The position numbers and the translations under genes are program-made. From positions 62,001-126,000 of the forward strand of contig DASXNV010000070.1 in assembly GCA_036494815.1 (NCBI GenBank): a stretch of 64,000 bases of DNA, in the 5' to 3' direction. The notes under the pieces are model-generated. The model had not been told where the DNA came from. It ran no database searches and saw only the letters and a program-made list of their open reading frames with translations. Below, one piece after another: positions 48,268 through 57,011 of the stretch (position 1 is its first letter; the number at the start of each line of letters is the position of its first letter). The stretch comes from Poindextera sp036494815. Its GTDB lineage: Bacteria > Pseudomonadota > Alphaproteobacteria > Caulobacterales > Caulobacteraceae.

Positions 48268-49881
48268 ATGACAACGGCTGTTGCTCCCGCAAATTGGACG
48301 ACATCTCTCAATGCCGCCACCACCGACCTGCTCGTGGATGGGTCGGACTATTATGTGGAGAACGCCGACAAGTCCTACAGCCTGACGTCACCGTCGTCTG
48401 GGGTCCTTCAGTTCGAGGTCAAGTCTGGGGACGTGTGGACGGCGGTCGATCCCACCACCAAGAACCGGTCCGAAATCGCCGGCGCCACGACCTTCCTCCC
48501 AGGCAAGCAGATCAACGTCACTTACGGGTTCGACCTGCTGCCCGGTTCGGTCAACAGTTCGTCGTGGTGCGTCATCGGCCAGTTCCACCAGCTCAAAAGC
48601 GACGGCAATTCACCGCCGTTCGAGATCGATATGGTCGGCCAGAAGATGGCGGTGCAGGTCGACTATCTAAACTCGTCCGGAGCGGAGATGTACAAGACGC
48701 TCTATGTGGACTCCCAGAATATCGTGGAGGGGCATAAGTATGCGATGAACATCCAGGTCACGTTCAACGCCAACGGCACCGGGCATCTGGTGCTCATCCG
48801 CGACGGGGTGACCCTGGTCAACTACACCGGCGCCATGGGCTTCGCCGCCAACCCCGATGTGTATTGGAAGGAAGGCATATATCGTTCCGCAAGCAGCTCG
48901 ACCATGACTGCGCAATATAGCAATCTGCATATCACCACCGGCGCCGCCAGCACGACCGGCTCCACGAGCACAACCTCGACGCTCACGGTGATCGGCGGCC
49001 ATGGCAATGACACCTATGTGGTCACCAATAGCGCCGAGAAAATAATCGTCGCCGCCGGCACGCTCAACGAAACCGTCGACGCCAGCGTCAGCTACGTCCT
49101 GCCGGCCAATATCCAAAATCTGGTGCTCAAGGGCTCGGGCCTCAGGGGCACGGCCAATTCGATGAATGACAGCCTGATCAGCACCGGCGGGGCTAATACC
49201 CTGGTGGGCGGTTCGGGAAGCGACACATTCCACGTCAACAATGTGGGCGACAAGGTGGTGGTCGGCGCCGTTCACGGCAACGACGTGATCGACTCCAGCG
49301 TCAGTTACGCACTACCCGCCAATGTCCATAATCTGCAGCTGATCGGCACGGGCCATAAGGGAACCGGCAATGCGGCCGGCGGTAACTATATAAGCAGCCT
49401 CAACGGTGGCAACACCCTGGTAGGCAGCGCCAAGGGCAACGACACCTTCACCGTCGCACACAGCAATGATGTGGTCGTCGTCGCCGCGGGCGCGGTCAAC
49501 GACACTGTGGACGCCTATTCCAGCTTTTCCCTTTCGGCCAATATCCAAAACCTGGTGGGCAGGGGCGGCAGCGCGCTTACGCTCCATGGCAACAGCATGG
49601 CCAACGTCATCGCCGCCAACAGCGGCGCCGACACCCTGGCCGGCGGCGGCGGGGCCGATAGCTTCGTCATGGCTCCTGGACAGAAGCTTGAGACCATAAC
49701 CGACTTTTCCGCCAGTGGCGGCGACAAGGTCGATATCACGGCCTACCAGGCCAAGGGCCTGAACCCGAGCTTCCACGATTTTGGGACCTATTCCACCGTC
49801 ACCTTTTCCGACGGCGACACTATCAAGCTGCTCGGCGTTCATTCCGCCGACCTTCATGTGAGCGGCCACTTCGTGGTCTAA
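48268..49881 (+). CDS. Heparin-lyase-I-like polysaccharide lyase with RTX tail (T1SS substrate)
   Basis: The 537-residue protein has no N-terminal signal peptide. Residues 5-232 form a concanavalin-like lyase domain of the heparin lyase I-like superfamily (PF14099), with TKNRSEIAG, WCVIGQFHQL, VQVDYLN and YWKEGIYR, the Arg, His, Tyr and Lys positions of this fold. Residues 238 to the end are RTX-like calcium-binding repeats (GGHGND, GGSGSD, GGGGAD) and a terminal block ending in an HFVV-type tail, as in type I secreted proteins. I infer secretion by a type I system and cleavage of a uronic-acid polysaccharide, possibly the one made by this locus. Confidence 0.87.
   Translation: MTTAVAPANWTTSLNAATTDLLVDGSDYYVENADKSYSLTSPSSGVLQFEVKSGDVWTAVDPTTKNRSEIAGATTFLPGKQINVTYGFDLLPGSVNSSSWCVIGQFHQLKSDGNSPPFEIDMVGQKMAVQVDYLNSSGAEMYKTLYVDSQNIVEGHKYAMNIQVTFNANGTGHLVLIRDGVTLVNYTGAMGFAANPDVYWKEGIYRSASSSTMTAQYSNLHITTGAASTTGSTSTTSTLTVIGGHGNDTYVVTNSAEKIIVAAGTLNETVDASVSYVLPANIQNLVLKGSGLRGTANSMNDSLISTGGANTLVGGSGSDTFHVNNVGDKVVVGAVHGNDVIDSSVSYALPANVHNLQLIGTGHKGTGNAAGGNYISSLNGGNTLVGSAKGNDTFTVAHSNDVVVVAAGAVNDTVDAYSSFSLSANIQNLVGRGGSALTLHGNSMANVIAANSGADTLAGGGGADSFVMAPGQKLETITDFSASGGDKVDITAYQAKGLNPSFHDFGTYSTVTFSDGDTIKLLGVHSADLHVSGHFVV
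48979..49680 (+). repeat. Tandem RTX-like repeats inside the secreted lyase
   Basis: Three degenerate copies of about 65-75 codons each contain a calcium-type nonapeptide (GGHGND, GGSGSD, SAKGND), then a ValAsp-SerSer-type strand and an ANIQNL or ANVHNL strand; a fourth nonapeptide (GGGGAD) closes the array. The pattern fits repeated beta-roll units that fold on Ca2+ outside the cell. Confidence 0.75.
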
Positions 49882-49891
49882 CAGGCGCCTG

Positions 49892-49921
49892 CCTTGGGGA
49901 TGCGAACCGGCATCCCCAAGG
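49892..49921. terminator. Strong hairpin between the two convergent lyase genes
   Basis: A perfect 12-bp stem (49892-49903 with 49910-49921) and a 6-nt loop lie in the 55-bp gap between the convergent stops. There is no T-run, but the position fits a bidirectional terminator. Confidence 0.75.
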
Positions 49922-49936
49922 TCCAGGCTGACGCAA

Positions 49937-50683
49937 TCACTGCTGAGCCGGGGCGCTGCTGGCGGCCGAGATCGGCGTGGCGGGAGCCGGCATGGACGTG
50001 GCGTCGCCGGCGGTGATGTGCAGGTTGCTATAGGTCGCCGTCATGGTCGTGCTGCTGGCGGCGCGATAAATGCCTTCTTTCCAATAGACGTGGGGATTGG
50101 ACGTGAAGCCCATGGGGCCGGCATAGCTGACCAGGGTCACCCCGTCGCGAACGAGCACCAGGCGCCCGGTTCCGTCGGCGTTGAACGTGACCTGGATGTT
50201 CATCGCATAGCTATGCCCCTCCACGATATTCCGGGAGTCCACATAGACCGGCTTGTAGATCTGAACCCCGGCGGCGTTCAGATAGTCGACCTGCACCGCC
50301 ATCTTCTGGCCAACCAGAGCAATCTCCAATGGCGGCGAGTAGCCGTCGTTCTCAAGCTGGTGGAACTGGCCGATGACACACCAGCCCGAACTGTTGACCG
50401 ACCCCGGCGACAGACTGAACCCATAAGAGACGTTGATCGGCGTGCCTGGAGCGAGATCCGTCGTCCCCGCAATCTCGGACCGGTTCTTGGTGGCGAGATC
50501 GACGGTCGTCCAGACATCGCCGGCGGCGACCTGGAACTGCAGCACTCCTGGCGCAGGCGATGTCAGGCTGTAAGGCTTGTTTGCGTTTTGGACCAGGTAG
50601 GCGGAGCCGTCCACCAGCAGCGCCGTCGTGTCGGGATTGAGCGAGGTCGTCCAGTGGGGGGGATCAACGGCAACCATCGTCAT
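49937..50683 (-). CDS. Heparin-lyase-I-like polysaccharide lyase without RTX tail
   Basis: The 248-residue paralogue of the neighbouring RTX lyase is about three residues in four identical by eye over the lyase domain (NRSEIAG; WCVIGQFHQLEN; VYWKEGIYR). It ends in a short Pro/Ala/Ser tail where the partner has RTX repeats. No signal peptide or type I signal is seen, so its location is unclear: it could stay cytoplasmic or leave by an unknown route. The start ATG at 50683 has the same 9-mer leader, at the same spacing, as the paralogue. Confidence 0.87.
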   Translation of the reverse strand: MTMVAVDPPHWTTSLNPDTTALLVDGSAYLVQNANKPYSLTSPAPGVLQFQVAAGDVWTTVDLATKNRSEIAGTTDLAPGTPINVSYGFSLSPGSVNSSGWCVIGQFHQLENDGYSPPLEIALVGQKMAVQVDYLNAAGVQIYKPVYVDSRNIVEGHSYAMNIQVTFNADGTGRLVLVRDGVTLVSYAGPMGFTSNPHVYWKEGIYRAASSTTMTATYSNLHITAGDATSMPAPATPISAASSAPAQQ

Positions 50684-50709
50684 GATCAGATCTCGTTCGA
50701 CTATCTGGC

Positions 50710-52491
50710 TTAATGCTGACGTAGCGGCGACAGTTTTGAGCTATCTGGCGCTGCGTAGGGGGCAGCGCCCTCGACGAGGGGCGGCGTATTCGCTCGGCCG
50801 GCTTGATTGGGAATGAGACGGAGGCCCTCCGAAAAGTAGCGCAGGATCGCATCCGTCAAAATCTGACGCTGGCGTTTTTCAAGGAACAGGTGGTCCACGT
50901 CGCTGAGAATGGCGGTCGTCATGCCCAGGCGATTTTCGAATTCCTTCCGGCCAGCCGAAAAATATTCCTCATTGTCGATGAGGAACTCGTCGCTATCGCC
51001 ATAAAGCAGCAGGGTTTCGACGCCGAGGCCCTTGAGCGAGCGAAGGCGCTTGGCCACGCCGTCGGCGACCACCTTAGCCCGCGCCTTGCTGACAACCCGG
51101 CCCAGCATACGTGCGCCGATCCTCATCAACTGGAGGGGCGAGATTTCACCATTTGCGAAACGTTTCCAGGCCTTGGGAGTGGCGACCAAGTTCAGGTAGC
51201 GTCGATTGGAGATCGGCGCCCGGTGGGCCGGTTCATCGTTCCAGAAATAGGGCGGAGGGGCGATCAGGATCTGGGCGCGGACGCGGCGATCACGGAACGC
51301 CATGTTGCAGGCCAGCTGAGCGCCGCGGCAAAAGCCGAGGAGCAAAGGATTGGAATAGCCTTCGGACTCCAGCCAATCGAGGGCCGCCGCCACGTCGGGG
51401 AACCCATCGGCGATATGCTCCACCGGGTCGCGTTGGCCCGCGCGATCTGGGCTGTCGCCGACCCCGGCCAAATCGAAGCGCAGAGAGGTCAGCCCAAGCT
51501 CGGCGAAGCGCCTGGCCAGGAGCACCGCGATCCGCCCCGTGCCCGTGTGCCGGGTCGCGCCGGTATTGAGAAAGACGACAGCGCCGCCGCCTTTTGCTCG
51601 GGTCTTGGGCTCAGTGACGATGGCGAAGAGGCGGCTTGATCCGTTCAGGAACACCGTGCGCTCGCGAGCGCAGGTAAGGTCGATCTGAACCTCTTCATTC
51701 ACCCCAGATACGGTGGCGGCGGCGGGCGCCGGAGGGAGGCCTTCCCGGGTCCAATCGACGATTCTGGCGAAGGCCTCCTCTGGAAACGCGGCGAAATCGG
51801 CGTCGACCATCAAGTCGGAATAGCCTGTGAACTCGCCCTCGCGCGCGTCGATGTCGGACCCGGCCAGCCGGCCAGCCAGCACGCGGTCGAGCTTCATTCC
51901 CGGTGGAGTGAGCGTCAGGATCCTCGGGGCCAACAGCCCGCCGGCGCGGAACGGCTCAAACTGTTGCAGATCGGTCTGGGTCTGCGGCGTGCAGGTGATG
52001 CCAGCGACGTTCAGGTCTTCGCCCTCTCGCGGGGGGGCTTTCTGGCCCATCCTGGCCATTATGGTCAGTTCACGGTGATAGGCCCGCCCGGATGTCACCG
52101 GCGCCAGGAACGCCAAGCCCTGGACCCCGCCCAGTTCGCCCGCTGCGGCGGCGGCTGCGGCGGCGCCGAACCGCAATCCCACCAGCACGACCTCTTGGAC
52201 GCCCTGCGTCGCCTTCAGCCACTGAGCCGCCTGTCGCACATCGCCGACCCAGGCCGCGATCCGATCGGGCGCGTCATCCTCCTCGACGGAGTCGCCGAAA
52301 CCGCGGTAGTCGAACCGCAGGGTCGGCAGGCCGGCGGCTGACAGCATTTCGGCTAGGCGCCGCCAGGATCGATAGGTGAAGTCGCCCTCGCGCCCCAGCG
52401 GGCCGCACAGGACCACGCCGCGCGAACTCGCTCCGGGGTGCAGCCAGCCAAGGCAGCTATCGAAGAAAACAGGTTTCACAATCCCCTCCAA
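50710..52491 (-). CDS. Double alpha/beta hydrolase, exosortase-associated type
   Basis: The 593-residue protein holds two alpha/beta-hydrolase domains. In the first (1-275) the nucleophile elbow reads GLRFG, with Arg in place of Ser; in the second (285-575) it reads GFCRG, with Cys. The second also shows YGDSDEF and DVDHLF, suitable for Asp and His. Such GxRxG and GxCxG hydrolases are known from exosortase-linked exopolysaccharide loci. I infer that the second domain may work as a Cys-His-Asp hydrolase and the first is inactive or binds a ligand. It lies between a lyase gene and the flippase gene. Confidence 0.82.
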   Translation of the reverse strand: MEGIVKPVFFDSCLGWLHPGASSRGVVLCGPLGREGDFTYRSWRRLAEMLSAAGLPTLRFDYRGFGDSVEEDDAPDRIAAWVGDVRQAAQWLKATQGVQEVVLVGLRFGAAAAAAAAGELGGVQGLAFLAPVTSGRAYHRELTIMARMGQKAPPREGEDLNVAGITCTPQTQTDLQQFEPFRAGGLLAPRILTLTPPGMKLDRVLAGRLAGSDIDAREGEFTGYSDLMVDADFAAFPEEAFARIVDWTREGLPPAPAAATVSGVNEEVQIDLTCARERTVFLNGSSRLFAIVTEPKTRAKGGGAVVFLNTGATRHTGTGRIAVLLARRFAELGLTSLRFDLAGVGDSPDRAGQRDPVEHIADGFPDVAAALDWLESEGYSNPLLLGFCRGAQLACNMAFRDRRVRAQILIAPPPYFWNDEPAHRAPISNRRYLNLVATPKAWKRFANGEISPLQLMRIGARMLGRVVSKARAKVVADGVAKRLRSLKGLGVETLLLYGDSDEFLIDNEEYFSAGRKEFENRLGMTTAILSDVDHLFLEKRQRQILTDAILRYFSEGLRLIPNQAGRANTPPLVEGAAPYAAPDSSKLSPLRQH

Positions 52492-52896
52492 CCACCCACG
52501 ATGGCGCCACCTTACGGCTTAGCCGCGTGTTTGAAAATCAAAGGCGTGGCGGCAAGCTCGGCTGCAAGATCGTCTCCACGCCCCGCTCTGCGGCGCCACT
52601 CACGGCCTACTGGACCACAGTCCGCCCCTCTGGACGGCGTCAAGAGGGTTATGACCGTATTGGATTTGTCATTATCTGGAGGCGATGAAAAACCTGGTGC
52701 ATAAATTAACGCCCGAACAGCTCTACTAACCAAACTGTCAGTATTTTATTGCTCAGAGCTCCATTCTCGGGCATCGAAATCCAGGCGGATGCGGTCTCGA
52801 GGTGGGGTTGTTTAGTATGATTTCTGTGGCGCTGTCTCGCTCCTGGCCCATGGCGATCGTGTCCGCAAACAGCGCCAACAGGCGGGGGCGCTGTCT
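52492..52896. other. 405-bp divergent intergenic region with a two-block stem
   Basis: The region lies between the double hydrolase and flippase genes and contains no gene that I can support. GCCCGA (52711) pairs with TCGGGC (52767) and AGCTCT (52719) pairs with AGAGCT (52755), which would enclose an AT-rich 30-nt loop. It may be a leader structure for the flippase gene or a chance pairing. Confidence 0.4.
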
Positions 52897-54438
52897 TTGA
52901 GATCGCCATTTGCGATAGCGGGTCTAGTCGGCCGCCTGGTCAAGTCTGACACGGCCGTCGTCGCCGGCGGCCAACTCATGCAGCAGGCCCTGACTTTGAT
53001 CACCGGCGTGGTGATCGGACGCATGTTGGGTTCGTCCGGCTATGGCCTGGTCAACATTGTTCGCAACGTCTACCTGCCCCTGGTTATTCTCGCGCCGTTG
53101 GGGCTGGACGTGGCCCTGCTCAAATATGTCGGGCGCGAGGACCGCGACCTGGCGAGCATCGACAGGATCGTGGGTCGCCTGAGGCTGGTGGTGGCCTCCG
53201 CCAGCTTGCCGGTGGCCCTGATCACAGGCCTGGTCGGTGGTCAGCTGCTGATGAGCAGGGTCTACCGCTATCCCCATTTCGACATCATGCTGTTGACGAC
53301 GCTGCTGGCTCTGCCGATCGCGGCCGATCTTGCGGTGCTCGGGGCCTATTATCGCAGTCGCCATCGGCCTGGCGCCTTTGCGCTGATGACCCTTTACATC
53401 CAGCCGGTCGCGCGGGTGGTCCTGGTCGGTCTGGCCTTCTTCCTGGCCCCGACCACCGAGGCGGTCGTCACCATCAACACCCTGCAGGTGGCGATCAGCG
53501 CCCTGTTCGTGTGGGGGCACTTCAGCGCCTGGAAAAAAGGCGAGCAACGCGACAACGCCTCACCCGCTCCCACCAAGCCTGACAGTCCGGCCGAGTGGCG
53601 CTTTGTGCGGGTCATTCTCGGCGACTCCATCTGGATGGCGGTCAATCTGTTCGTCTACAACATGATGCGTTTCGTCGACATTCTGGTCTTGGGTATCTAT
53701 GTCCCCAGCAAAGTTGTCGGAGCCTATGCCGCTTTGAGCGCCATGTCGCAGCTTGTGACCATATGGCCCATGGCCGCCAGCCAGACTCTGGGCCCGAAGA
53801 TCTCGCGGCATTTTCATGGCGGCGACGTTCCGGGGCTGCGCAAGGAGTTGAACGACTACATTCATTTCGCATCGGTGATGACCGGCTTCATATTCGCCGG
53901 CGTCGCCGCGTTCGGAGACCGCCTGGACCTTCTGTTCGGCAAGAGCTTTGTCTTCCGACCCGGTATCGCCCTGCTAATGCCATTGGGCTACATGATCAGC
54001 GCGACCCTGGGACCGACGGGCTTCGCCCTGTCCATGACTGGCCGCCACCGTGAGGAACTCGCAATCCTTTTGGCCGGAGCGGTGATTTTGTGGATTTCTT
54101 GCTACGTGCTGATCCCGCCGCTGGGCGATATCGGCGCGGCGGGCGCTGTCTGTCTCACCTTCGCCCTTATCAATATCACCCGGTTTCTCTGGGTCGCCAA
54201 GACGCTCGGGTTTGTACCCGGCCGATTGGTGGATTTCCTGCCGCCGCTAATCGCTCTGGCCGTAGCCTATGGAGCCAAGGCGCTGGTCGATCTGGCGGCG
54301 CCTCGCAGCCTGCTTGGGCTTTTGGTGGCATGTGGGCTTTACGCGGCGGCCTACGGCGCTCTCACTTTTCAATATCTGCTGGGTGAGCAGGGGCGCGATA
54401 AGGTGCGGGCCATGCTCGGGACCGCGGGCGCCGGATAG
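52897..54438 (+). CDS. Wzx-like polysaccharide flippase
   Basis: The 513-residue integral membrane protein has about 12-14 helices. It has the MOP-superfamily (polysaccharide biosynthesis) pattern: an N-terminal VVAGGQLMQQALTLITGVVIGRMLGSSGYG, then repeated helices, and DILVLGIYVPSKVVGAYAALS. Wzx proteins move undecaprenyl-linked repeat units across the inner membrane. It pairs functionally with the Wzy-like gene at 59351-60658. The start is TTG after a GGCGGGGG run. Confidence 0.88.
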   Translation: MRSPFAIAGLVGRLVKSDTAVVAGGQLMQQALTLITGVVIGRMLGSSGYGLVNIVRNVYLPLVILAPLGLDVALLKYVGREDRDLASIDRIVGRLRLVVASASLPVALITGLVGGQLLMSRVYRYPHFDIMLLTTLLALPIAADLAVLGAYYRSRHRPGAFALMTLYIQPVARVVLVGLAFFLAPTTEAVVTINTLQVAISALFVWGHFSAWKKGEQRDNASPAPTKPDSPAEWRFVRVILGDSIWMAVNLFVYNMMRFVDILVLGIYVPSKVVGAYAALSAMSQLVTIWPMAASQTLGPKISRHFHGGDVPGLRKELNDYIHFASVMTGFIFAGVAAFGDRLDLLFGKSFVFRPGIALLMPLGYMISATLGPTGFALSMTGRHREELAILLAGAVILWISCYVLIPPLGDIGAAGAVCLTFALINITRFLWVAKTLGFVPGRLVDFLPPLIALAVAYGAKALVDLAAPRSLLGLLVACGLYAAAYGALTFQYLLGEQGRDKVRAMLGTAGAG

Positions 54439-54488
54439 CAAATGAAGACAGGTCACGGTGGGCGTCAAAGGCCCAGGCGCGACGAAGG

Positions 54489-55697
54489 TCAGGTCAACGG
54501 CGTGTCCAATCGATGCCGCGGCGCTGACGGCTGGAGAGAAGAGGTCCGTCGACTGGCGGCAAGATCTTGGATGAGGCGCACATAGTGTTCCATCATGGCC
54601 TCGATCGAATATCGCTCTACGGACGGACGCGCTCGTGACCGAAACGCGGCGCACGTCGTTGCGTCGGACAGCGTGGTCAGGTGTCGAACCAGGGCGTCGG
54701 TGTCGCCCTTTTCATATAGAAAGCCGTTGACGTTCGGCTCCACGATCTCCGACGCGCCACCGATATTCGTCATGACCATCGGCACGCCCGACGCCAGCAA
54801 CTCCAGCGCGGCCATGGAAAAGGTCTCTATCTCAGTGCTGCAGAGCACGCCGACGTCAAAAGCGGCGATGATCGGGCCCACGTCGTCAAATTCGCCTGAA
54901 AATATGACGCTGTCTTCGAGCTTCAGTTCCTCTACCCGGGCTTGCACGAGCGGCCGAGTGGCCCCGTCACCCACAAAAAGAACCGTAATGGGCGTGCCTG
55001 CGTCCCGCATCCGCGCCGCCGCCTCAACGAGTTCGATATGGTTCTTTTCCGGGCGAAAGGTGGCCAGGAGGCCCGCCACGAAGGCGTCCGGCGTTATGCC
55101 AAGCTTCAACTTGGCTTGCGCATTGGTTTCGGGCGCGTTCTTGAATCGCTGAAGGTCCACGCCGTTGACAATGGTTATGTCGCGCCTTGATCGCATCTTG
55201 CGACCGAGCCAATAGGCCATCTGGTTGCGGCTGACGAACACCATGACATCGACGAAGCGCGCGCCGAGTATAAAGAGCGGAAGGCGAACCTCACCCTCGG
55301 GACGCAGGTCGGTTGCATGAAATATGAGAACGATCTTGGCGCGCGTTGCTCTGAAGGCTCGCAATATGACCGCCCAAATCGCCTGCGACGGATTTACGAT
55401 GAAGATGATATCCGCATCGGCTGATTTGATGGCGCTATAGGCGCTTGGCCAAGCGGCCAGATCGGTCATGCCGCCCAGTCCGAGCACCTGAGCGTCTTCG
55501 GCGCCAGGCATGCGGCGGATCGCCGGCGAGACCGTTGAGCCATGAGCGATCAAACTCGTAGGGTAGCCCAAAGCCGACAGTCTGTGTCGCAGATCGATCG
55601 TAACACGCTCGGCGCCGCCCATGGCGAGACCCGGCATGTAGAAGGCCAGGCGCGGCATCGCCGGCGCTGGCGATGTTGTCCTACTCGACCGATTCAT
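54489..55697 (-). CDS. GT4 glycosyltransferase
   Basis: The ATG at 55697 has GGGGTGG upstream and gives 402 residues. It is a GT-B fold group 1 enzyme with the N-terminal MPGLAMGGAER nucleotide-side loop and the donor domain FRPEKNHIELVEA, FVGDGATRPL and EIETFSMAALELLASGVPMV, where the E(x7)E motif lies. The first 17 bp overlap the end of the upstream GT4 gene, so the two are translationally coupled. It is a close paralogue of the gene at 57012. Confidence 0.9.
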   Translation of the reverse strand: MNRSSRTTSPAPAMPRLAFYMPGLAMGGAERVTIDLRHRLSALGYPTSLIAHGSTVSPAIRRMPGAEDAQVLGLGGMTDLAAWPSAYSAIKSADADIIFIVNPSQAIWAVILRAFRATRAKIVLIFHATDLRPEGEVRLPLFILGARFVDVMVFVSRNQMAYWLGRKMRSRRDITIVNGVDLQRFKNAPETNAQAKLKLGITPDAFVAGLLATFRPEKNHIELVEAAARMRDAGTPITVLFVGDGATRPLVQARVEELKLEDSVIFSGEFDDVGPIIAAFDVGVLCSTEIETFSMAALELLASGVPMVMTNIGGASEIVEPNVNGFLYEKGDTDALVRHLTTLSDATTCAAFRSRARPSVERYSIEAMMEHYVRLIQDLAASRRTSSLQPSAPRHRLDTPLT

Positions 55698-56802
55698 CGA
55701 CCCACCCCGAAGATTCCAGATCGGCGTAGGCGGCTGAAATCGTCTTGGCGATCGCTCCCCAATCCAAAAGGAGCTGCGTCGCTTCAGAGCCCGCCGTGAG
55801 TTTGGCTCGAAGTGCATCGTCCCCCAGCACGCGACGCAGGGCCTGGGCCAATGCGACCGAGTCTCCTGGCTCGATGACCAAGCCGTTTTTTTCGTCGACA
55901 ACCACATCCGTCAAGCCGCCGACATTTGTCGAGACGATCGGACGGCCGTTCGCAACGCCGCCGGCGGCCACCCCGCTTTGTGTCGCGTCCAGATAGGGCA
56001 AGACGACCACCGCCGCCTTTTGGTATTCGTCGACCACCTCATCGGGGCTCAGGAACCGATCCAGCAGCACGACGCCAGGCGTGCGATGCGCCCTGTCCCT
56101 CAATGCGTTGAGGTCGGTACCTCGCCCTGCGATCACCAGGGTGTAGCCGCATCCGTCGCCGTTCAAAATGTCCATCGCGTCCAGCAGCACGCCTAGCCCC
56201 TTGTAGGCTTCCATGCGGCCAAAAAAGAGTATCCGCTTTGGGTCCGGATCTCGGCGCTGATCGTCGCGCGGAACGTGAATGACACCGTGCAGGGTCTGAA
56301 CGACGGGCCGGGATGTGTCCACCGACCGAAGCTCTTTTTCACAATAGGCGCCGTGAACGTGGAACATGTCCGCCGATTCCCGGATCTTGTCCCGAAGGCT
56401 CAGGGCGCCCCGATGAAGATAGTCGCTGTCGGCGCCGCTATGGGGTTTTGGATCATGGACGGTCACGACAGTGGGAAAGCGACGAGAAAGAATATCTGTG
56501 ACGCGCGTTGAGGTTTTGTCAGGGTGTTCCTGAACATGTACCACCAATGGGCGAAAAATATATGCCGCGGCGATTAGAAGAGATGGCGATATGGCTCGCC
56601 AAATCCGATTGGATACTGAGAATTCAATGACCCGAACATTCGCGGTGGCGGCATTAAACCACGTGGGTTCACATTGCCGGCGCCGGTCTCCGGCGTTCAC
56701 CACGAGTAGAACCTGCCCGTGGCGGCTAAGCGCTTCGGCCAGATGTGTTGTGTATTCTGAAAAATGCGGCGCAAACAAAAGCGCTCTATTTCCGCCGCTC
56801 AT
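55681..56802 (-). CDS. GT4 glycosyltransferase
   Basis: From the ATG at 56802 the product has 373 residues. It starts ALLFAPHFSEYTTHLAEAL, has an acceptor domain with PTVVTVHDPKPHSG, and a donor domain with KRILFFGRMEAYKGLGVLLDA, VVLPYLDATQSGVAAGGVANGRPIVSTNVGG. It is less similar to the other GT4 proteins here. It is upstream of and overlaps the 54489-55697 gene. Base use is visibly less GC-rich than the first 45 kb. Confidence 0.88.
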   Translation of the reverse strand: MSGGNRALLFAPHFSEYTTHLAEALSRHGQVLLVVNAGDRRRQCEPTWFNAATANVRVIEFSVSNRIWRAISPSLLIAAAYIFRPLVVHVQEHPDKTSTRVTDILSRRFPTVVTVHDPKPHSGADSDYLHRGALSLRDKIRESADMFHVHGAYCEKELRSVDTSRPVVQTLHGVIHVPRDDQRRDPDPKRILFFGRMEAYKGLGVLLDAMDILNGDGCGYTLVIAGRGTDLNALRDRAHRTPGVVLLDRFLSPDEVVDEYQKAAVVVLPYLDATQSGVAAGGVANGRPIVSTNVGGLTDVVVDEKNGLVIEPGDSVALAQALRRVLGDDALRAKLTAGSEATQLLLDWGAIAKTISAAYADLESSGWVDESVE

Positions 56803-57011
56803 TGACGCCCCCGTTACGGCACATAGCGCATAAGCGCTCCTCAATGCGCGAGCCCAAGCAGAACTAGATAGGCTATCGCATCATGGATCGCGGTATATAC
56901 AATACACGTGCAGCAATTCTAAATCTCGCCCTTTTCGGTTTTCATCGGGGCCTCGCCAAGCGGTGGGCGCGATCGCCTGGACAGAATCGGGGCTGGATGG
57001 GTGGGGCGACA

